Source of the DNA: Fremontodendron californicum | Taxonomy: Eukaryota > Streptophyta > Magnoliopsida > Malvales > Malvaceae | Reading direction: 5' to 3' | Assembly (NCBI GenBank): GCA_030761205.1 | Contig: JAULJL010000033.1 | Coordinates: 4,099,501 to 4,163,500, forward strand | Length of the DNA stretch: 64,000 bases | Shown: positions 11,021 to 23,519 of the stretch, piece after piece | Numbering within the stretch: the first letter of the stretch is position 1 | Layout of the letters: the number at the start of each line of letters is the position of its first letter | The notes under the pieces: model-generated | What the model saw: only the letters and a program-made list of their open reading frames with translations | What the model was told of the DNA's origin: nothing | The model's database searches: none | Translations under genes and position numbers: made by a program

Positions 11021-12733
11021 TGATGCACTCAATTGAGTGTATCTTATTTAACCTTGCACTAAAAAAAAAAATCAATTGTAGAGTATAGTGATTAGCAAGG
11101 GTCGAGTCCTCAGGGATTGGGTTTTAGTTTATAAGTTAATAGTTTATTACTTAAAAACAAGTAAACAAAAGTAAAGGGGATTTTGAAATCAGATTTAAAC
11201 TAAAGTTAACAATAAGAATGAGAAAACAAGTAATTAAGAAGAATCAAATATGAGAAATATGTTTAAGGTTTCATTCTCCACCACTAGACATCATTAAGAA
11301 TCAATTTCATATCTATCAATATTAATTAGCTATCAAAGTTAACAACCGTAGATAACAACAAGCTCTGTTACCCCAATCTTTCCATAGTTCGTCGTTAAAT
11401 AGAACAAGCTCTCTATTTAATCTCTAACTATCAAACAACCTAGAATAAGCTCTCTAAGTTCAATTTAATAGCAGCTTTATGAGGAGAAAGATAGGTTGAT
11501 CTAAGCAACAAACACATAAGCTCGGATTGTTCAACTTAGGTTATGTTCCACTTTGCAATTATTGAAAACTTGAACATAATCCTTAATCACAAATTGCTAC
11601 TTATGAGTAGGAAATCAAGACAATTACACGGATCAAGACTCCTAAACTAGCATTAGACAATTATCAAGATTTATCTAGTTAGCCACCTAAACAAATCAAA
11701 ACATCATCATGAACAATTTTAATGGAAGAACATAAGCAAATTTGATAGAAAACAATAATAGATAAATTCTGAAAAATAATTATATAACATGTCTAGGGCT
11801 TTGAAATCACCCTTAACCAAATAAAAGTTTAGCCTAGCATAGGCATAGAAATATATACATAAAGTTAAAGAGAATCTAAGAAGAAAATAAAAGAAACAAA
11901 GAAGAAATCAAAACTTTGATGCTTGGAGAAGTGTCAATTTCGTTTGCCCCCTTGATCTCTATTTATAGGCAATAGCTAGGGCATCTTCTAGCTAAAGTTA
12001 AGGAAAAGTGGCTGACTTTTATGTTTTAAGGAAAGATATAAGACTTGGCAGCCAAGTTTGAATAAAGAAGGAAAGTTTTAGTCAAAGCACTATTTAATGA
12101 AGAGAGATTACAAACTTGCAGCCAAAGTAAGTGTAAGGAAGGAAAGTTTTGGCTGATGTAATTCTCCTACTTTGACTAGGATTAGCTTTAAGGAAAGATA
12201 CTTTTAATTAATGAAATTAATGCAAGTTGATAGCCACTAATCCTTCTTTGGCAAGGATAAACATAAATGTCAGCTAGGGTATTAAGAAACAGATGAGATT
12301 TGCGGCTAGGGTTTTTTCTGCCACTAGGGTTTTTAGGGAGATATTCCAACACACATTTGGATGACCATTTCTTATCTGATTTAGGCCCATGACCAACCAT
12401 TGGAAAGGTAATCAAGTGATCTTCAAAAGTCAAGAAGAAAGTTTCTTCAAATAAAGAGTCTAACATCATGTTTTCTTTGCAACAAGCTCCGGAGGTCAAA
12501 TCTATCTTCTTGCTTTGCACCATGAATTTGATCTTTTTGACTCCCAACTCTTTTTCCATTTTGTGATTGTGATTTTGTAATCTTTTTAACATCCTAATTG
12601 ACATGTTTTGACTTCATCTCCTCCAAAATACCTAAAAAGCATAAAAACCTAGTAAAATGTCAAGGAAGTAAGAATCAAAGCACAAAGTATAAGGAAATTA
12701 AATAGGAAAATGTATGAAATTAAGCACTTATCA
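11021..12733 (-). repeat. 3' LTR, family B
   Basis: 1713 bp. The U5 half resembles family A, but the U3 half differs (AAATGTATGAAATTAAGCACTTATCA end). The polypurine tract is at 12734-12753. Confidence 0.9.
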
Positions 12734-14267
12734 AATTCCCCCACACTTAATCTTTTGCTAGTCCTCGAGCAAAATCAAATAGACACAAGGTAATAAAACT
12801 AAATCTAGTTCACTACTTATAGATAATCATTGAACATGTCTTACAAACTAATCAATAGCTTAAAGAGTTTCACAAAGAATCATGCTTGATAGTAAAGGGT
12901 TTGAGTTAAGCTAAAATTAACATAACATATCTCAATCAAAATAGTGCATGTTCAAACTTAATCTCAACTTCTCAAATGGGATACCCTCATGATTTTCACT
13001 CTTTAAAGTAGTGGTGAAGTGTTTACACTCAATCAATCTCAAGAAAACAATTTCTACAATATGCTTGCTTGTCCACCTATTCTCCACTACTTAGATCATG
13101 CAACTTCATAATTCAAGAGGTCTTCATTCAAGGTTATAATGGGGCCAAGGGGTAATAAATGTGGTTAAAGAATAAAAGGAAAAGGAAATTACAAAGGTTC
13201 CAAAAATTTTATAGAGTTTAGAGACATAATAAGATTCATACAAAGAAAACTTCTCAAAACTCTTTACAAAGCACATAATACATAGGCCGAATATTCATGT
13301 TGGGCCTTTTCTTCTTTCTAAACAACTTTGTAACATCTTTTTCTTTTTCTACAAGTTCAAGAGATGATTCATATATATATTTTTTCATTTTTTTTTCACA
13401 TAGGAATGTATTTGCCAATATTCCCTTTCTTTTTCTTTTGACTTTTCTTTTCTTTCCCCTACACTTATTTCTTGTTTCTAACCCAAATTTTCAATAGATC
13501 TTCCTTGTCTTTGCAACATGTCTCAAAACATGCTAATTCATCTTTGGAACAAGGGTAAATATATAAATAAGTATATTTTGGTTAGGGACAAGTTATGGTT
13601 ACCAAAGAATAGCTTATTCAATGTAGGCTCAAATTAGTTCACTAAGGGGGGATTTTCTCTTGGAACATTAATAATGAACGGCTATTTTGCCCTGGTTATA
13701 CACCTAATGCCTCTATCATATTCATGTTATCACATGTATCAATATAGTCTCAAACGGTTTAAAGCAAGTTCTAGAGAATCATGTAATCATAAGAGCACTC
13801 AAGAAAGAAATTAGATTGATATGTATAATGCATCAATCATATAGGCTCAAAAACTCACAAGGATGATTATACAAGTCAACATCAAGTCTAAACATGTTTA
13901 TTTCTCAATCAACATATCATCTAAACATTGGCTCATAAAAATTAGTATCAAGCTTAATTCTCATGAAAATCTTCTCACTAATAACCAGTTTAGACCTATG
14001 CAATTCATATCTCATCATTGTATTAAAAAGGAATTAAAACACATTAAAAATAATAATAATAATATTAAAGACTGATAAAAAAAATAATAGAAAAAAATAA
14101 ATAAAAAAATCCTAAATCCTTCCCCCCACACTTAATTCTTACATTGTCTTTAATGTAATGCTATTAAACCAAATGAAAGAATCATGTGTAAGAGAGAAGA
14201 ACTAATAACATAAGAATAGGATCAACTAAGACTCAAAACAAAACAAACTCATGCAACCTAAATAATC

Positions 14268-15353
14268 CTAAAATACTAAACAAAAAATTAATAAATAAAC
14301 ATAAAAAATAAAAATAATAAAAGAAAGACAAAGCAAATCTGAATATGGCAGGTTGGCAATTTCTTCTTTAATTGGGCTGCCTTTCCAATTAACACTTGAG
14401 TTAGTGTTTTGAATATAACCAACACCCCTTCTTGGCTGTTTAGGATTTGCAAGATCATACAAGAAACTTCCCAAATTTGAGCATTTGATAGGAAACTTTC
14501 TTTGCACAAAAATGGATGCATTCTCCATTACAAGTATTATTCCATCATCCTTTGTAGTGCATTGCTCATTGAGGAATGGTGCATCTTTTGGTACTTGTTG
14601 AATGGCATCCATAAAAAAACTGTTTAAGGTTTCCAGCATGTCTTGTTCATGTTCCTCCTCCTTGAACTTTGTGAATCTACTAGGAAAAGATGGAGAAGAA
14701 ACATTAGAAAAAATTGGAATCTTAAACGATACCTCAGGTGTCGAAATACTCTTATTTGAATCTGTGGCTTCCTTATCCTCAAGAATAGAATCCATCTCTA
14801 ATTTTGTCTCATCCTCATCTTGTTCTTCATTCCTCAAGGTCACAATAGCAGCATTCTCCTTTGGGTTAATCATCATTTGGGTAGGGAGTTCTTCAGATCT
14901 TTTTATTACCCATCCCACCATTTTGCTATCCAATTGGCTCATTTGCTTTTCCAAACTCTGGATGCTTGCCCTTGTTTCCTGTTGAAATTGCAAAGTATCA
15001 GTAACAAGAGAATAGACAAGATCTTCTAAGGAAGTACCTGAGTTTTGAGTCCTATGTGGTGGTTGAAAAACATCTGGTTCTTGAGACCATGATTGATTGA
15101 AGCTAGATGGATGAGTGTAATTGGCATAAGGATCTACTTCTTGGTAATTTTCCGAGTAGCCAAAATTAGTATGATCCCACCATCCCTCATGGTAAGTGTT
15201 TGAGTAATGATCATACTTTTGGTATTGGAACCCTTGATGGCCTTGACATCCTCCCATGGCCAATTGTTGAACTGGGGAGGTGAGATTGGCTTGTTGATTC
15301 TCCATGTTCATGTATTCCACCAACTCTTCAAGTGTTAGATTGCTCAATTCCAT
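14268..15353 (-). CDS. Gag-like protein, type 2, uninterrupted frame
   Basis: 361 codons from MELSNLTLEELVEYMNMENQ to a TAG at 14268. Relative to type 1 copies it lacks the Cys-Cys-His-Cys knuckle; the first part is MELSN...SPVQQLAMGGCQGHQGFQ. It then keeps the SNTYHEGWW, SLEKQMSQL, NPKENA, FPSRFTKFKE and FVQRKFPIK blocks found in the back half of Athila/Tat Gag. Related copies stop after RRGVG. Here that stop is lost and the frame runs on about 50 codons into the A/T-rich 3' region, ending in a hydrophobic tail that is probably accidental. It sits 130 bp after the PBS, the usual gag position. No pol follows. It may be a true product or a slowly decaying relic. Confidence 0.65.
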   Translation of the reverse strand: MELSNLTLEELVEYMNMENQQANLTSPVQQLAMGGCQGHQGFQYQKYDHYSNTYHEGWWDHTNFGYSENYQEVDPYANYTHPSSFNQSWSQEPDVFQPPHRTQNSGTSLEDLVYSLVTDTLQFQQETRASIQSLEKQMSQLDSKMVGWVIKRSEELPTQMMINPKENAAIVTLRNEEQDEDETKLEMDSILEDKEATDSNKSISTPEVSFKIPIFSNVSSPSFPSRFTKFKEEEHEQDMLETLNSFFMDAIQQVPKDAPFLNEQCTTKDDGIILVMENASIFVQRKFPIKCSNLGSFLYDLANPKQPRRGVGYIQNTNSSVNWKGSPIKEEIANLPYSDLLCLSFIIFIFYVYLLIFCLVF

Positions 15354-15460
15354 TTTTTTTTCAAAATTTGAAAAGAAAAAATTGTATGTAAAAGAAAATA
15401 AAACTAATTAGAACTGAAAATAAGAATAAACCAAGTAACAAATAAACTAAAGAAAGCAAT

Positions 15461-15477
15461 TCCCGGCAACGGCGCCA
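15461..15477 (-). promoter_or_regulatory. Primer-binding site, tRNA-Asp type
   Basis: Minus-strand TGGCGCCGTTGCCGGGA next to the 5' LTR at 15484; one G shorter than in the other elements. Confidence 0.8.
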
Positions 15478-15483
15478 AAAATT

Positions 15484-17179
15484 TGATGCACTCAAATGAG
15501 TGTATCTTATTTGACCTTGCACTTGAAAAAAATCAATTGTAGAGTATAGTGATTAGCAAGGGTCGAGTCCTCAGGGATTGGGTTTTAGCTTATAAGTTAA
15601 TAGTTTATTACTTAAAAACAAGTAAACAAAAGTAAAGGAGATTTTGAAATCAGATTTAAAATAAAGTTAACAATAAGAATGAAAAAACAAGTAATTAAGA
15701 AGAATCAAATATGAGAAATATGGTTAAGGTTTCATTCTCCACCACTAGGCATCATTAAGAATCAATTTAATATCTATCAACATTAATTAGCTATCAAAGT
15801 TAACAACCGTAGATAACAACAAGCTCTGTTATCCCAATCTTTCCTTAGTTCGTCGTTAAATAGAACAAGCTCTCTATTTAATCTCTAACTATCAAACAAC
15901 CTAGAATAAGCTCTCTAAGTTCAATTTAATAGCAGCTTTATGATGAGAAAGATAGGTTGATCTAAGCAACAAACACATAAGCTCGGATTGTTCAACTTAG
16001 GTTATATTCCACTTTGCAATTATTGAAAACTTGACCATAATTATTAATCACAAATTGCTACTTATGAATAGGAAATCAAGACAATTACACGGATCAAGAC
16101 TCCTAAACTAGCATTAGACAATTATCAAGATTTATCTAGTTGGCGACCTAAACAAATCAAAACATCATTATGAACAATTTTAATGGAAGAACATAAGCAA
16201 CTTTGATAGAAAACAATAATAGATAAATTCTGAAAATTAATTACATAACATGTCTATGGCTTTGAAATCACCCTTAACCAAATAAAAGTTTAGCCTAGCA
16301 TAGGCATATAAATCAGAACTTTGATGCTTGGAGAATTGTCAATTTCGTTTGCCCCCTTGATCTCTATTTATAGGCAATAGCTAGGGCATCAAACAAGTGA
16401 ATTTCAGCTCTCTCCCTTCAATAAATGCTGACTTGTGGCTAAAGTTAAGGAAAAGTGGCTGACTTTTATGTTTTAAGGAAAGATATAAGACTTGGCAGCC
16501 AAGTTTGAATAAAGTAGGAAAGTTTTAGTCAAAGCACTCTTTAATGAAGAGAGATTACAAACTTGCAGCCAATGTAAGTGTAAGGAAGGAAAGTCTTGGC
16601 TGATTTAATTCTCCTACTTTGACTAGGATTAGCTTTAAGGAAAGATACTTTCAATAATTGCAATTAATGCAAGTTGACAGCCACTAATACTTCTTTGGCA
16701 AGGATAAACATAAATGTCAGCTAGGGTATTAAGAAAAAGATGAGATTTGCGGCTAGGGTTTTTTCTACCACTAGGGTTTTTAGGGAGATATTCCAACGCC
16801 AATTTGGATGACCATTTCTTATCCGATTTAGGCCCATGACCAACCATTGGAAAGGTAATCAAGTGATCTTCAAAAGTCAAGAAGGAAGTTTCTTCGAATA
16901 AAGAGTCTAACATCATGTTTTCTTTGCAACAAGCTCCGGAGGTCAAATCTGTCTTCTTGCTTTACACCAAGAACTTGATCTTTTTGACTCCCAACTCTTT
17001 TTCCATTTTGTGATTGTGATTTTGTTAGCTCTTTAACATCCTAATTGACATGTTTTGAGTTCATCTCCTCCAAAATACCTACAAAGCATAAACACCTAGT
17101 AAAATATCAAGAAAGTAAGAATCAAAGCACAAAGTATAAGGAAATTAAATAGGAAAATGTATGAAATTAAGCACTTATA
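15484..17179 (-). repeat. 5' LTR, family B, terminal bases lost
   Basis: 1696 bp. It pairs with 11021-12733 but has a deletion near 16310 and an extra segment near 16390-16445 (around the TATA region) that the left LTR lacks. So the two LTRs differ by structural as well as point changes. Confidence 0.85.
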
Positions 17180-17598
17180 TTGTTTGATAGTTAGAGATTA
17201 AATAGAGAGCTTGTTCTATTTAAGGACGAACTAAGGAAAGATATGGGTAACAGAGCTTGTTGTTATCTACGGTTGTTAACTTTGATAGCTAATTAATGTT
17301 GATAGATATGAAATTGATTCTTAATGATGTCTAGTGGTGGAGAATGAAACCTTAACCATATTTTTCATATTTGATTCTTCTTAATTACTTGTTTTCTCAT
17401 TCTTATTGTTCACTTTAGTTTAAATCAGATTTCAAAATCCCCTTTACTTTTGTTTACTTCTTTTTAAGTGATAAACTATTAACTTATAAACTAAAACCCA
17501 ATCCCTGAGGACTCAACCCTTGCTAATCACTATACTCTACAATTGATTTTTTTTTTTAAGTGCAAGGTAAAATAAGATACACTCTTTTGGGTGCGTCA
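17180..17598 (+). repeat. Family A LTR 3' portion (end of the rearranged LTR)
   Basis: Plus-orientation LTR ending GGGTGCGTCA. Its first 68 bp repeat 10953-11020. The next LTR fragment follows directly at 17599 without spacer. Confidence 0.75.
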
Positions 17599-18770
17599 TT
17601 ATTTGAAGAAACTTACTCTTGACTTTTGAAGTTGACTTGATTATGTTTCCAATGATATATTATGGGCCCAAATCGGATAAGAAATGGATATTCAAAATGG
17701 CGCTAGAAGATATCCCCAAAGAACCCTGCGGCCAGAAAAACGCTAATCGCAAATCTGAAAACAAGGCAAAAACGTGATTTTTGCACCTCTAGGCTTACTT
17801 GGGCGGCAAAGACTTATTCTCAGGGTTTTAAAGCTCTATAAATACCATCTTTTGAGCCACAAACTAGACATCTTTGAGGAGACTCGAAGATCATCATTAT
17901 TCTTCTTCTCCATTCTTTTATTCTCTTTTTAGTTTTATGTATATATTATTTATGCCTATGCTAGGCTAAACTTCTATTTGGTCAAGGGTGATTTCAAAGT
18001 CCTAGACATCTTTTGTAATTGATTTTCAGATTCTATCTATCATTAATTTTTTATCAAAGTTGCTTATGCTCTTCTACAAGAATTGTTAATGATGTTGTTT
18101 TGATTTATTTAGGTGTACAACTAGATAGATCTTGATAATTATCTATTGCTAGTTTAGGATTCTTGATCCGTGTAATTGTCTTGATTTCCTATTCATAAGT
18201 GGCAATTTGTGATTAATGATTATGGTCAAGTTTTCGATAATTGCAAAGTGGAACATAACCTAAGTTGAACAATCCGAGCTTATGTGTTTGTTGCTTAGAT
18301 CAACCTATCTTTCTCATCATAAAGCTGCTATTAAATTGAACTTAGAGAGCTTATTCTAGTTTGTTTGATAGTTAGAGATTAAATAGAGAGCTTGTTCTAT
18401 TTAACGACGAACTAAGTAAAGATTGAGGTAACAGAGCTTGTTGTTATCTACGGTTGTTAACTTTGATAGCTAATTAATGCTGATAGATATGAAATTAATT
18501 CTTAATGATGTCTAGTGGTAGAGAATGAAACCATATTTTTCATATTTGATTCTTCTTAATTACTTGTTTTCTCATTCTTATTGTTAACTTTAGTTTAAAT
18601 CTAATTTCAAAATCCCCTTTACTTTTGTTTACTTGTTTTTAAGTGATAAACTATTAACTTATAAACTAAAACCCAATCCCTGCGGACTCGACCCTTGCTA
18701 ATCACTATACTCTATAATTGATTTTTTTAAAGTGCAAGGTTAAATAAGATACACTCTTTTGGGTGCATAA
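17599..18770 (+). repeat. Truncated 5' LTR
   Basis: Begins inside the LTR at TTATTTGAAGAAACTT and ends GGGTGCATAA (the expected CA is mutated to AA), then the PBS follows. Confidence 0.85.
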
Positions 18771-18775
18771 GTTTT

Positions 18776-18794
18776 TGGCGCTGTTGCCGGGGAT
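18776..18794 (+). promoter_or_regulatory. Primer-binding site, tRNA-Asp type (one mismatch)
   Basis: TGGCGCTGTTGCCGGGGAT; one C-to-T change from the tRNA-Asp complement. Confidence 0.82.
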
Positions 18795-18903
18795 TGCTTT
18801 ATTTAGTTTATTCGTTTATTGGTTTAATCTTATTTTCAGTTGTAATTAATTTTATTTTTCTTGTACATACAGGTTTTTGTTTTCAAACTTCAAGCAAGAA
18901 GAG

Positions 18904-19940
18904 ATGGCAGGTGCTACATCAAAACTTCAGAACCTTCAGAACCAACTAGACAATCACATCTCCATAGTTCAACAAGTGGCCATAAGTAAGATTCAATAAT
19001 CAAGGCAGTGTGGAGTGTGCTTCATGATGGATCATCCAACCAATTGGTGCCCATACTACCAAAAAGATAATTTTGAACCAGCCTATGATGTGGGAGAATA
19101 CCAAAGCCATCAAGGGTTCTAAGGACAACATTATGATGCTTTCCCAAACACTTACAACGAGGGATGGTGGAATTATACTCATTATGTCTACTCGGGAGAT
19201 TATCAAGAAGTAGATCCTTATGCTAATTACACTAATCAATTTGTCTTCAATCAACCATGGGATCAACAGCAAGATCTTTTTGAGCCACCACCTCAAAACT
19301 CAGGTAATTCTTTAGAAGAACTTGTCAATTTTATTGTTTTTAATACTCTGCAACTTCAACAGGAAACAAGGGAAACAAAGGCAAGTATCCAGAGTTTGGA
19401 AAGGCAAATGAGCCTATTGGCTAGTAGTACGGTGGAATTAGTAGCACAAAGATCTCAAGCACTCCCTTCCCAATTGATGATTGATCCAAAGGAGAGTGTT
19501 AGTGCCACACAACTTGAGGATGAATCAGAAAATCCAAGGAAATCCGAGGATGATAAAGAACTAAAGATGGATTCAACTATTGAAGATAATGAAGCTTCAA
19601 TTCCGAAAGAGAGTACTTCGGCACCTGAGGTAACGTTTAAGGTTCCACTTTTTACTAATGTTTCTTCTCCACCTTTTCCTAGTAGATTTGCAAAGTTCAA
19701 GGAGGAAGAACAACAACAAATGCCAGAAACCTTAAACAGCTTGTTTGTGGATGCCATTCAACAAATACCAAAATATGCACCATTCCTTGACAAGCTATGT
19801 ACCACAAAGGATGATGGAATAATACTTGTAATGGAGAATGCATCCACTATTTGCAAAGAAACCGCACTACAAAACGCACAAATTCGGAAAGTTTCTTGTA
19901 TGATCTTGCAAATCCTAAGCAGCCAAGAAGGGGTGTTGGT
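18904..19940 (+). pseudogene. Gag-like protein, type 1, with stops and a frameshift
   Basis: Starts at ATG 18904 (MAGATSKLQN). The frame carries an early stop near 18998 and a second near 19120, and shifts frame near 19853 where the VVQRKLPIK block should be. It preserves a perfect zinc knuckle CGVCFMMDHPTNWC (C-x2-C-x4-H-x4-C), showing that the ancestral type 1 protein was a nucleocapsid-bearing Gag fragment. The following NTYNEGWW, SLERQMSLLAS, FPSRFAKFKE and NSLFVDAIQQ blocks match the other copies. No capsid domain or pol is present. This copy cannot make a full protein. Confidence 0.75.
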
Positions 19941-21772
19941 TAGGTTGAACAACTTAACTCAATTACTAATTGGGAAGGCAGCCCAATTAATAAAGAAATT
20001 ACGAACCTTCCATACGCAGATTTGCTTTCTTTTCCTTTTCCTTTTATTATTTTTATGTTTATTTGTTAATTGTTTGTTTAGTATTTCAGGATTATTTAGG
20101 TTGCATGAGTTTGTTTTTTTTTTTTTTTTTTGAGTCTTAGTTGTTCCTATTCTTATGTTATTAGTTCTTTTCTCTTACACATGATTCTTTCATTTGGGTT
20201 AATAGCATTACATTGAGGACAATGTAAGAATTAAATATGGGGGGAAGGATTTCGGATTTGTTTTATTTTTGTCTATTATTTTTTTATGAGTCTTTAATAT
20301 TATTATGATTATTATTTTTAGTGTGTTTTAGTTCCTTTTTAATACAATGATGATATATGAATTGCATAGGTCTAAACTAGTTATTAGGGAGAAGATTTTC
20401 ATGAGAATTAAGCTTGATACTAATTTTTATGAGCCAATGATGATATGATATGAAGATTGAGAAAGAAGCATGTTTAGACTTGATATTGACTTGTATAATC
20501 ATCCTTGTGATTTTTTGTGCCTATATGATTGATGCATTATAGATATCAATCTAATTTCTTTCTTGAGTGCTCTTATGATTACATGATTCTCTAAAACTTG
20601 CTTTAAACTGTTTGAGACTATATTGATACATGTGATAACATGAATATGATAGAGGCATTAGGATTATAACCAGAGCCAAACAGCCATCCAATATTAATGT
20701 TCCAAGAGAACATCCCCACTAGTGAGCCAATTTGAGCCTACATTAAATATGCTATTTTATTGGTAACCACAACTTACACCTAGCCTAAATATACTTATAT
20801 CCTTACCCTTGTTCTAAAGATGAATTATATATTTTGAGACATATTGCAAAAAACAAGGGATATTTTTAGTTTAAAATTTGGGTTGGAAACAAAAGATAAG
20901 TGTGGGGGAAGAAAAGAAAAAAAAATCAAGAGAAAAAGAAAGGGATCACTGTCAAATACATACCCATATTGAAAAAAAAAATCATCTCTTGAACTTCTAG
21001 TTAAAGTAACGAAAAAGATGTTATTAAGTTGGTTAGAATGAAGCAAAGGCTCAACATGAATATTTAGCCTATGTTATTACGTGCTTTATAAGAGTTTTGA
21101 GAAGTTTTATTTGTATGATCTTATTATGTCTCTGAACTCTATGAACTCTTTGGAACCTTTGTGATATCTTTATCCTTTTGTTCTTTAACCACATTATAAC
21201 CCTTTGGCCCCATTACAATCTTGAATAAAGACCTCTTAATTTATGAAGTTGTATGATCTAAATAGTGGAGAATAGGTGGACAAGTAAGCATATAATAGAA
21301 GTGTTTTCATGAGATGGATTGAGTGTAAACACTTTACCACTACTTTAAAGAGTGAAAATCAGGAGAGTATCCCATGTGAGAAGTTGAGATTAAGTTTGAA
21401 TATGCACTATTTGATTGAAATATGTTAAGTTAATATTGGCTTAACTCAAACTATTTACATTCAAGAAAGATTTTTTGTGAATTTCTTTAAGCTATTGATT
21501 AGATTATAAGACTTGTCAATGATTATCTCTAATTTATATTGGCAGGATTAGTTGTAATTATTATTATTTTTTTTTTTAGTTTTTCTTATGTCTTCGATGT
21601 TTATGGGTATCGTCCTAGTAGACCCTCACGAGACTAAACTCGTCCACTAGGGACACCTAAGGGTTTAAAGGCTTGTGTCACATGCTAAGTGCCACCGTGA
21701 TTTCCTACGAAAGTAGAATAGATTAGATTTTCTTATTTTATTTTTATTTTGTTTTGCTCGAGGACTAGAAAA
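19941..21772 (+). other. 3' noncoding region of element 17599-23214
   Basis: AT-rich, no convincing gene. It includes a T-run near 20110-20130 and the conserved G-run at about 20240. It is the most intact uninterrupted copy of this region in the window and serves as the empty-site reference for the insertions at 784 and 3289. Confidence 0.7.
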
Positions 21773-21792
21773 AAGCTAAGTGTGGGGGTATT

Positions 21793-23214
21793 TGATAAGC
21801 TCATAAAATAAACATTTTATGCCTTTCTACCTTTAGTTTTTGTTATGTTTTCGATCTTTATCTTGTTTACTTATATTATGTTTTTGAATTTTAGGTACAA
21901 TAAGGAAAATGAAGTCAAAAGATGTCAATAATTATGGTAAAGAGCTTACAAAATCATAATCACAAGATGGAAGAAGACTTGGGAGTCAAAAATATCAATT
22001 TCTAGTTGAAAAGCAATCAGGCAAATTTGACCTCTGGAGATTGTTGTAAGGAAACAATGATGTTAGATTCTTTATTTGAAGAAACTTCCTCTTGAGTTTT
22101 GAAGTTGACTTGATTATCTTTCCAACGATATATTATGGGCCCAAATCGGATAAGAAATGGATATTCAAAATGGCGCTAGAAGTGCTCCCTAAAGAACCCT
22201 GCGGCCAGAAAAATCCTAATGGCAAATCTGAAGAAAAAAAAAGGCAAAAACGTGATTTTTGCACCACCAGGCTTACTTGGGCGGTAAAGACTTATTCTAA
22301 GGGTTTTAAAGCTCTATAAATACCATCTTTTGAGCCACAAACTAGACATCTTTTGAGGAGACTCAAAGATCATCATTATTCTTCTTCTACATTCTTTTAT
22401 TTTCTTTTTAGTTTTATGTATATATTATCTATGCCTATGCTAGACATCTTTTGTAATTGATTTTCAGATTCTATCTATCATTAATTTTCTATCAAAGTTG
22501 CTTATGTTCTTCTACAAGAATTGTTAATGATGTTGTCTTGATTTATTTAGGTGTACAACTAGATAGATCTTGATAATTATCTATTGCTAGTTTAGGAGTC
22601 TTGATCCGTGTAATTGTCTTGATTTCCTATTCATAAGTGGCAATTTGTGATTAATGATTATGGTCAAGTTTTCGATAATTGCAAAGTGGAACATAACCTA
22701 AGTTGAACAATCCGAGCTTATGTGTTTGTTGCTTAGATCAACCTATCTTTCTCATCATAAAGCTACTATTAAATTTAACATAGAGAGCTTATTCTAGGTT
22801 GTTTGATAGTTAGAGATTAAATAGAGAGCTTGTTCTATTTGACGACGAACTAAGTAAAGATTGGGGTAACAGAGCTTGTTGTTATCTACGGTTGTTAACT
22901 TTGATAGCTAATTAATGCTGGTAGATATGAAATTGATTCTTAATGATGTCTAGTGGTGGAGAATGAAACCTTAACCATATTTTTCATATTTGATTCTTTT
23001 TAATTACTTGTTTTCTCATTCTTATTGTTAACTTTAGTTTAAATCTGATTTCAAAATCTCCTTTACTTTTGTTTACTTGTTTTTAAGTGATAAACTATTA
23101 ACTTATAAACTAAAACCCAATCCCTGAGGACTCGACCCTTGCTAATCACTATACTTTACAATTGATTTTTTTAAAGTGCAAGGTTAAATAAGATACACTC
23201 TTTTGGGTGCATCA
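21793..23214 (+). repeat. 3' LTR, family A
   Basis: 1422 bp, TGATAAGC to GGGTGCATCA, directly after the polypurine tract AAGCTAAGTGTGGGGGTATT (21773-21792). Confidence 0.92.
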
Positions 23215-23392
23215 GACTACTAACTAATGATCTTTCTTTCTTTTAATTTATTCGATCCTGTTTCTTTTTACATATTTCTAATATTCTTTTAAGGACTTTG
23301 CTTCATATATACTCTTTTTCTACGTAAGTAAAGAAATAAAATTAATTCTTGGAACAAATGATGGATGTTAATAATTTTTCAAAACAAAACAG
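23215..23392 (+). other. Intron of the NAC gene (3' part)
   Basis: AT-rich, ends in AAAACAG at the exon start. Retrotransposon sequence lies directly upstream, so the retrotransposon stack appears to lie in this intron. The 5' splice site and the earlier exons are not in the window. Confidence 0.55.
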
Positions 23393-23498
23393 GAGTCTTA
23401 TGCTTTATGTCGCATCTTCAAGAAAAACATACAAATTCCTAAAACAAAAGAAGAAGCTGTTGAGAATATTAATAATAATAATGTAGAGAAGGAAGTGG
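23393..23498 (+). pseudogene. NAC transcription factor, start of last exon
   Basis: The exon opens after AAAACAG with ESYALCRIFKKN, the end of a NAC DNA-binding domain (subdomain E), then a low-complexity stretch with NINNNN. NAC proteins are plant-specific transcription factors acting in the nucleus. The frame runs into transposon sequence at 23499, and the continuation is found at 29813-30044. The DNA-binding domain proper (exons 1-2) is not in the window and would lie upstream of the retrotransposon stack. Assignment rests on the short conserved SYALCRIFKKN block and on the downstream half. Confidence 0.7.
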
Positions 23499-23519
23499 CA
23501 TTACAAAAAATGATACTTT

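Larger units (their letters stand above)
11021..17179 (-). mobile_element. Gag-only gypsy element, type 2 with family B LTRs (minus strand)
   Basis: A 6159-bp element: 5' LTR 15484-17179, PBS, uninterrupted gag-like frame 14268-15353, 3' noncoding region, polypurine tract and 3' LTR 11021-12733. The LTRs start TGATGCACTC and end ...GCACTTATCA on the plus strand. The right end reads GCACTTATA, so the terminal dinucleotide is lost. The flanks overlap by 68 bp of LTR sequence (10953-11020 and 17180-17247) instead of a 5-bp target duplication. Confidence 0.87.
17599..23214 (+). mobile_element. Gag-only gypsy element, type 1 (plus strand), 5' LTR truncated
   Basis: 5' LTR 17599-18770 lacks about the first 290 bp. 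PBS 18776-18794, decayed gag-like frame 18904-19940, 3' noncoding region to 21772, polypurine tract 21773-21792 and full 3' LTR 21793-23214 follow. The downstream flank is the NAC intron. No matching upstream target duplication can be identified because the 5' end abuts another LTR. Confidence 0.85.
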
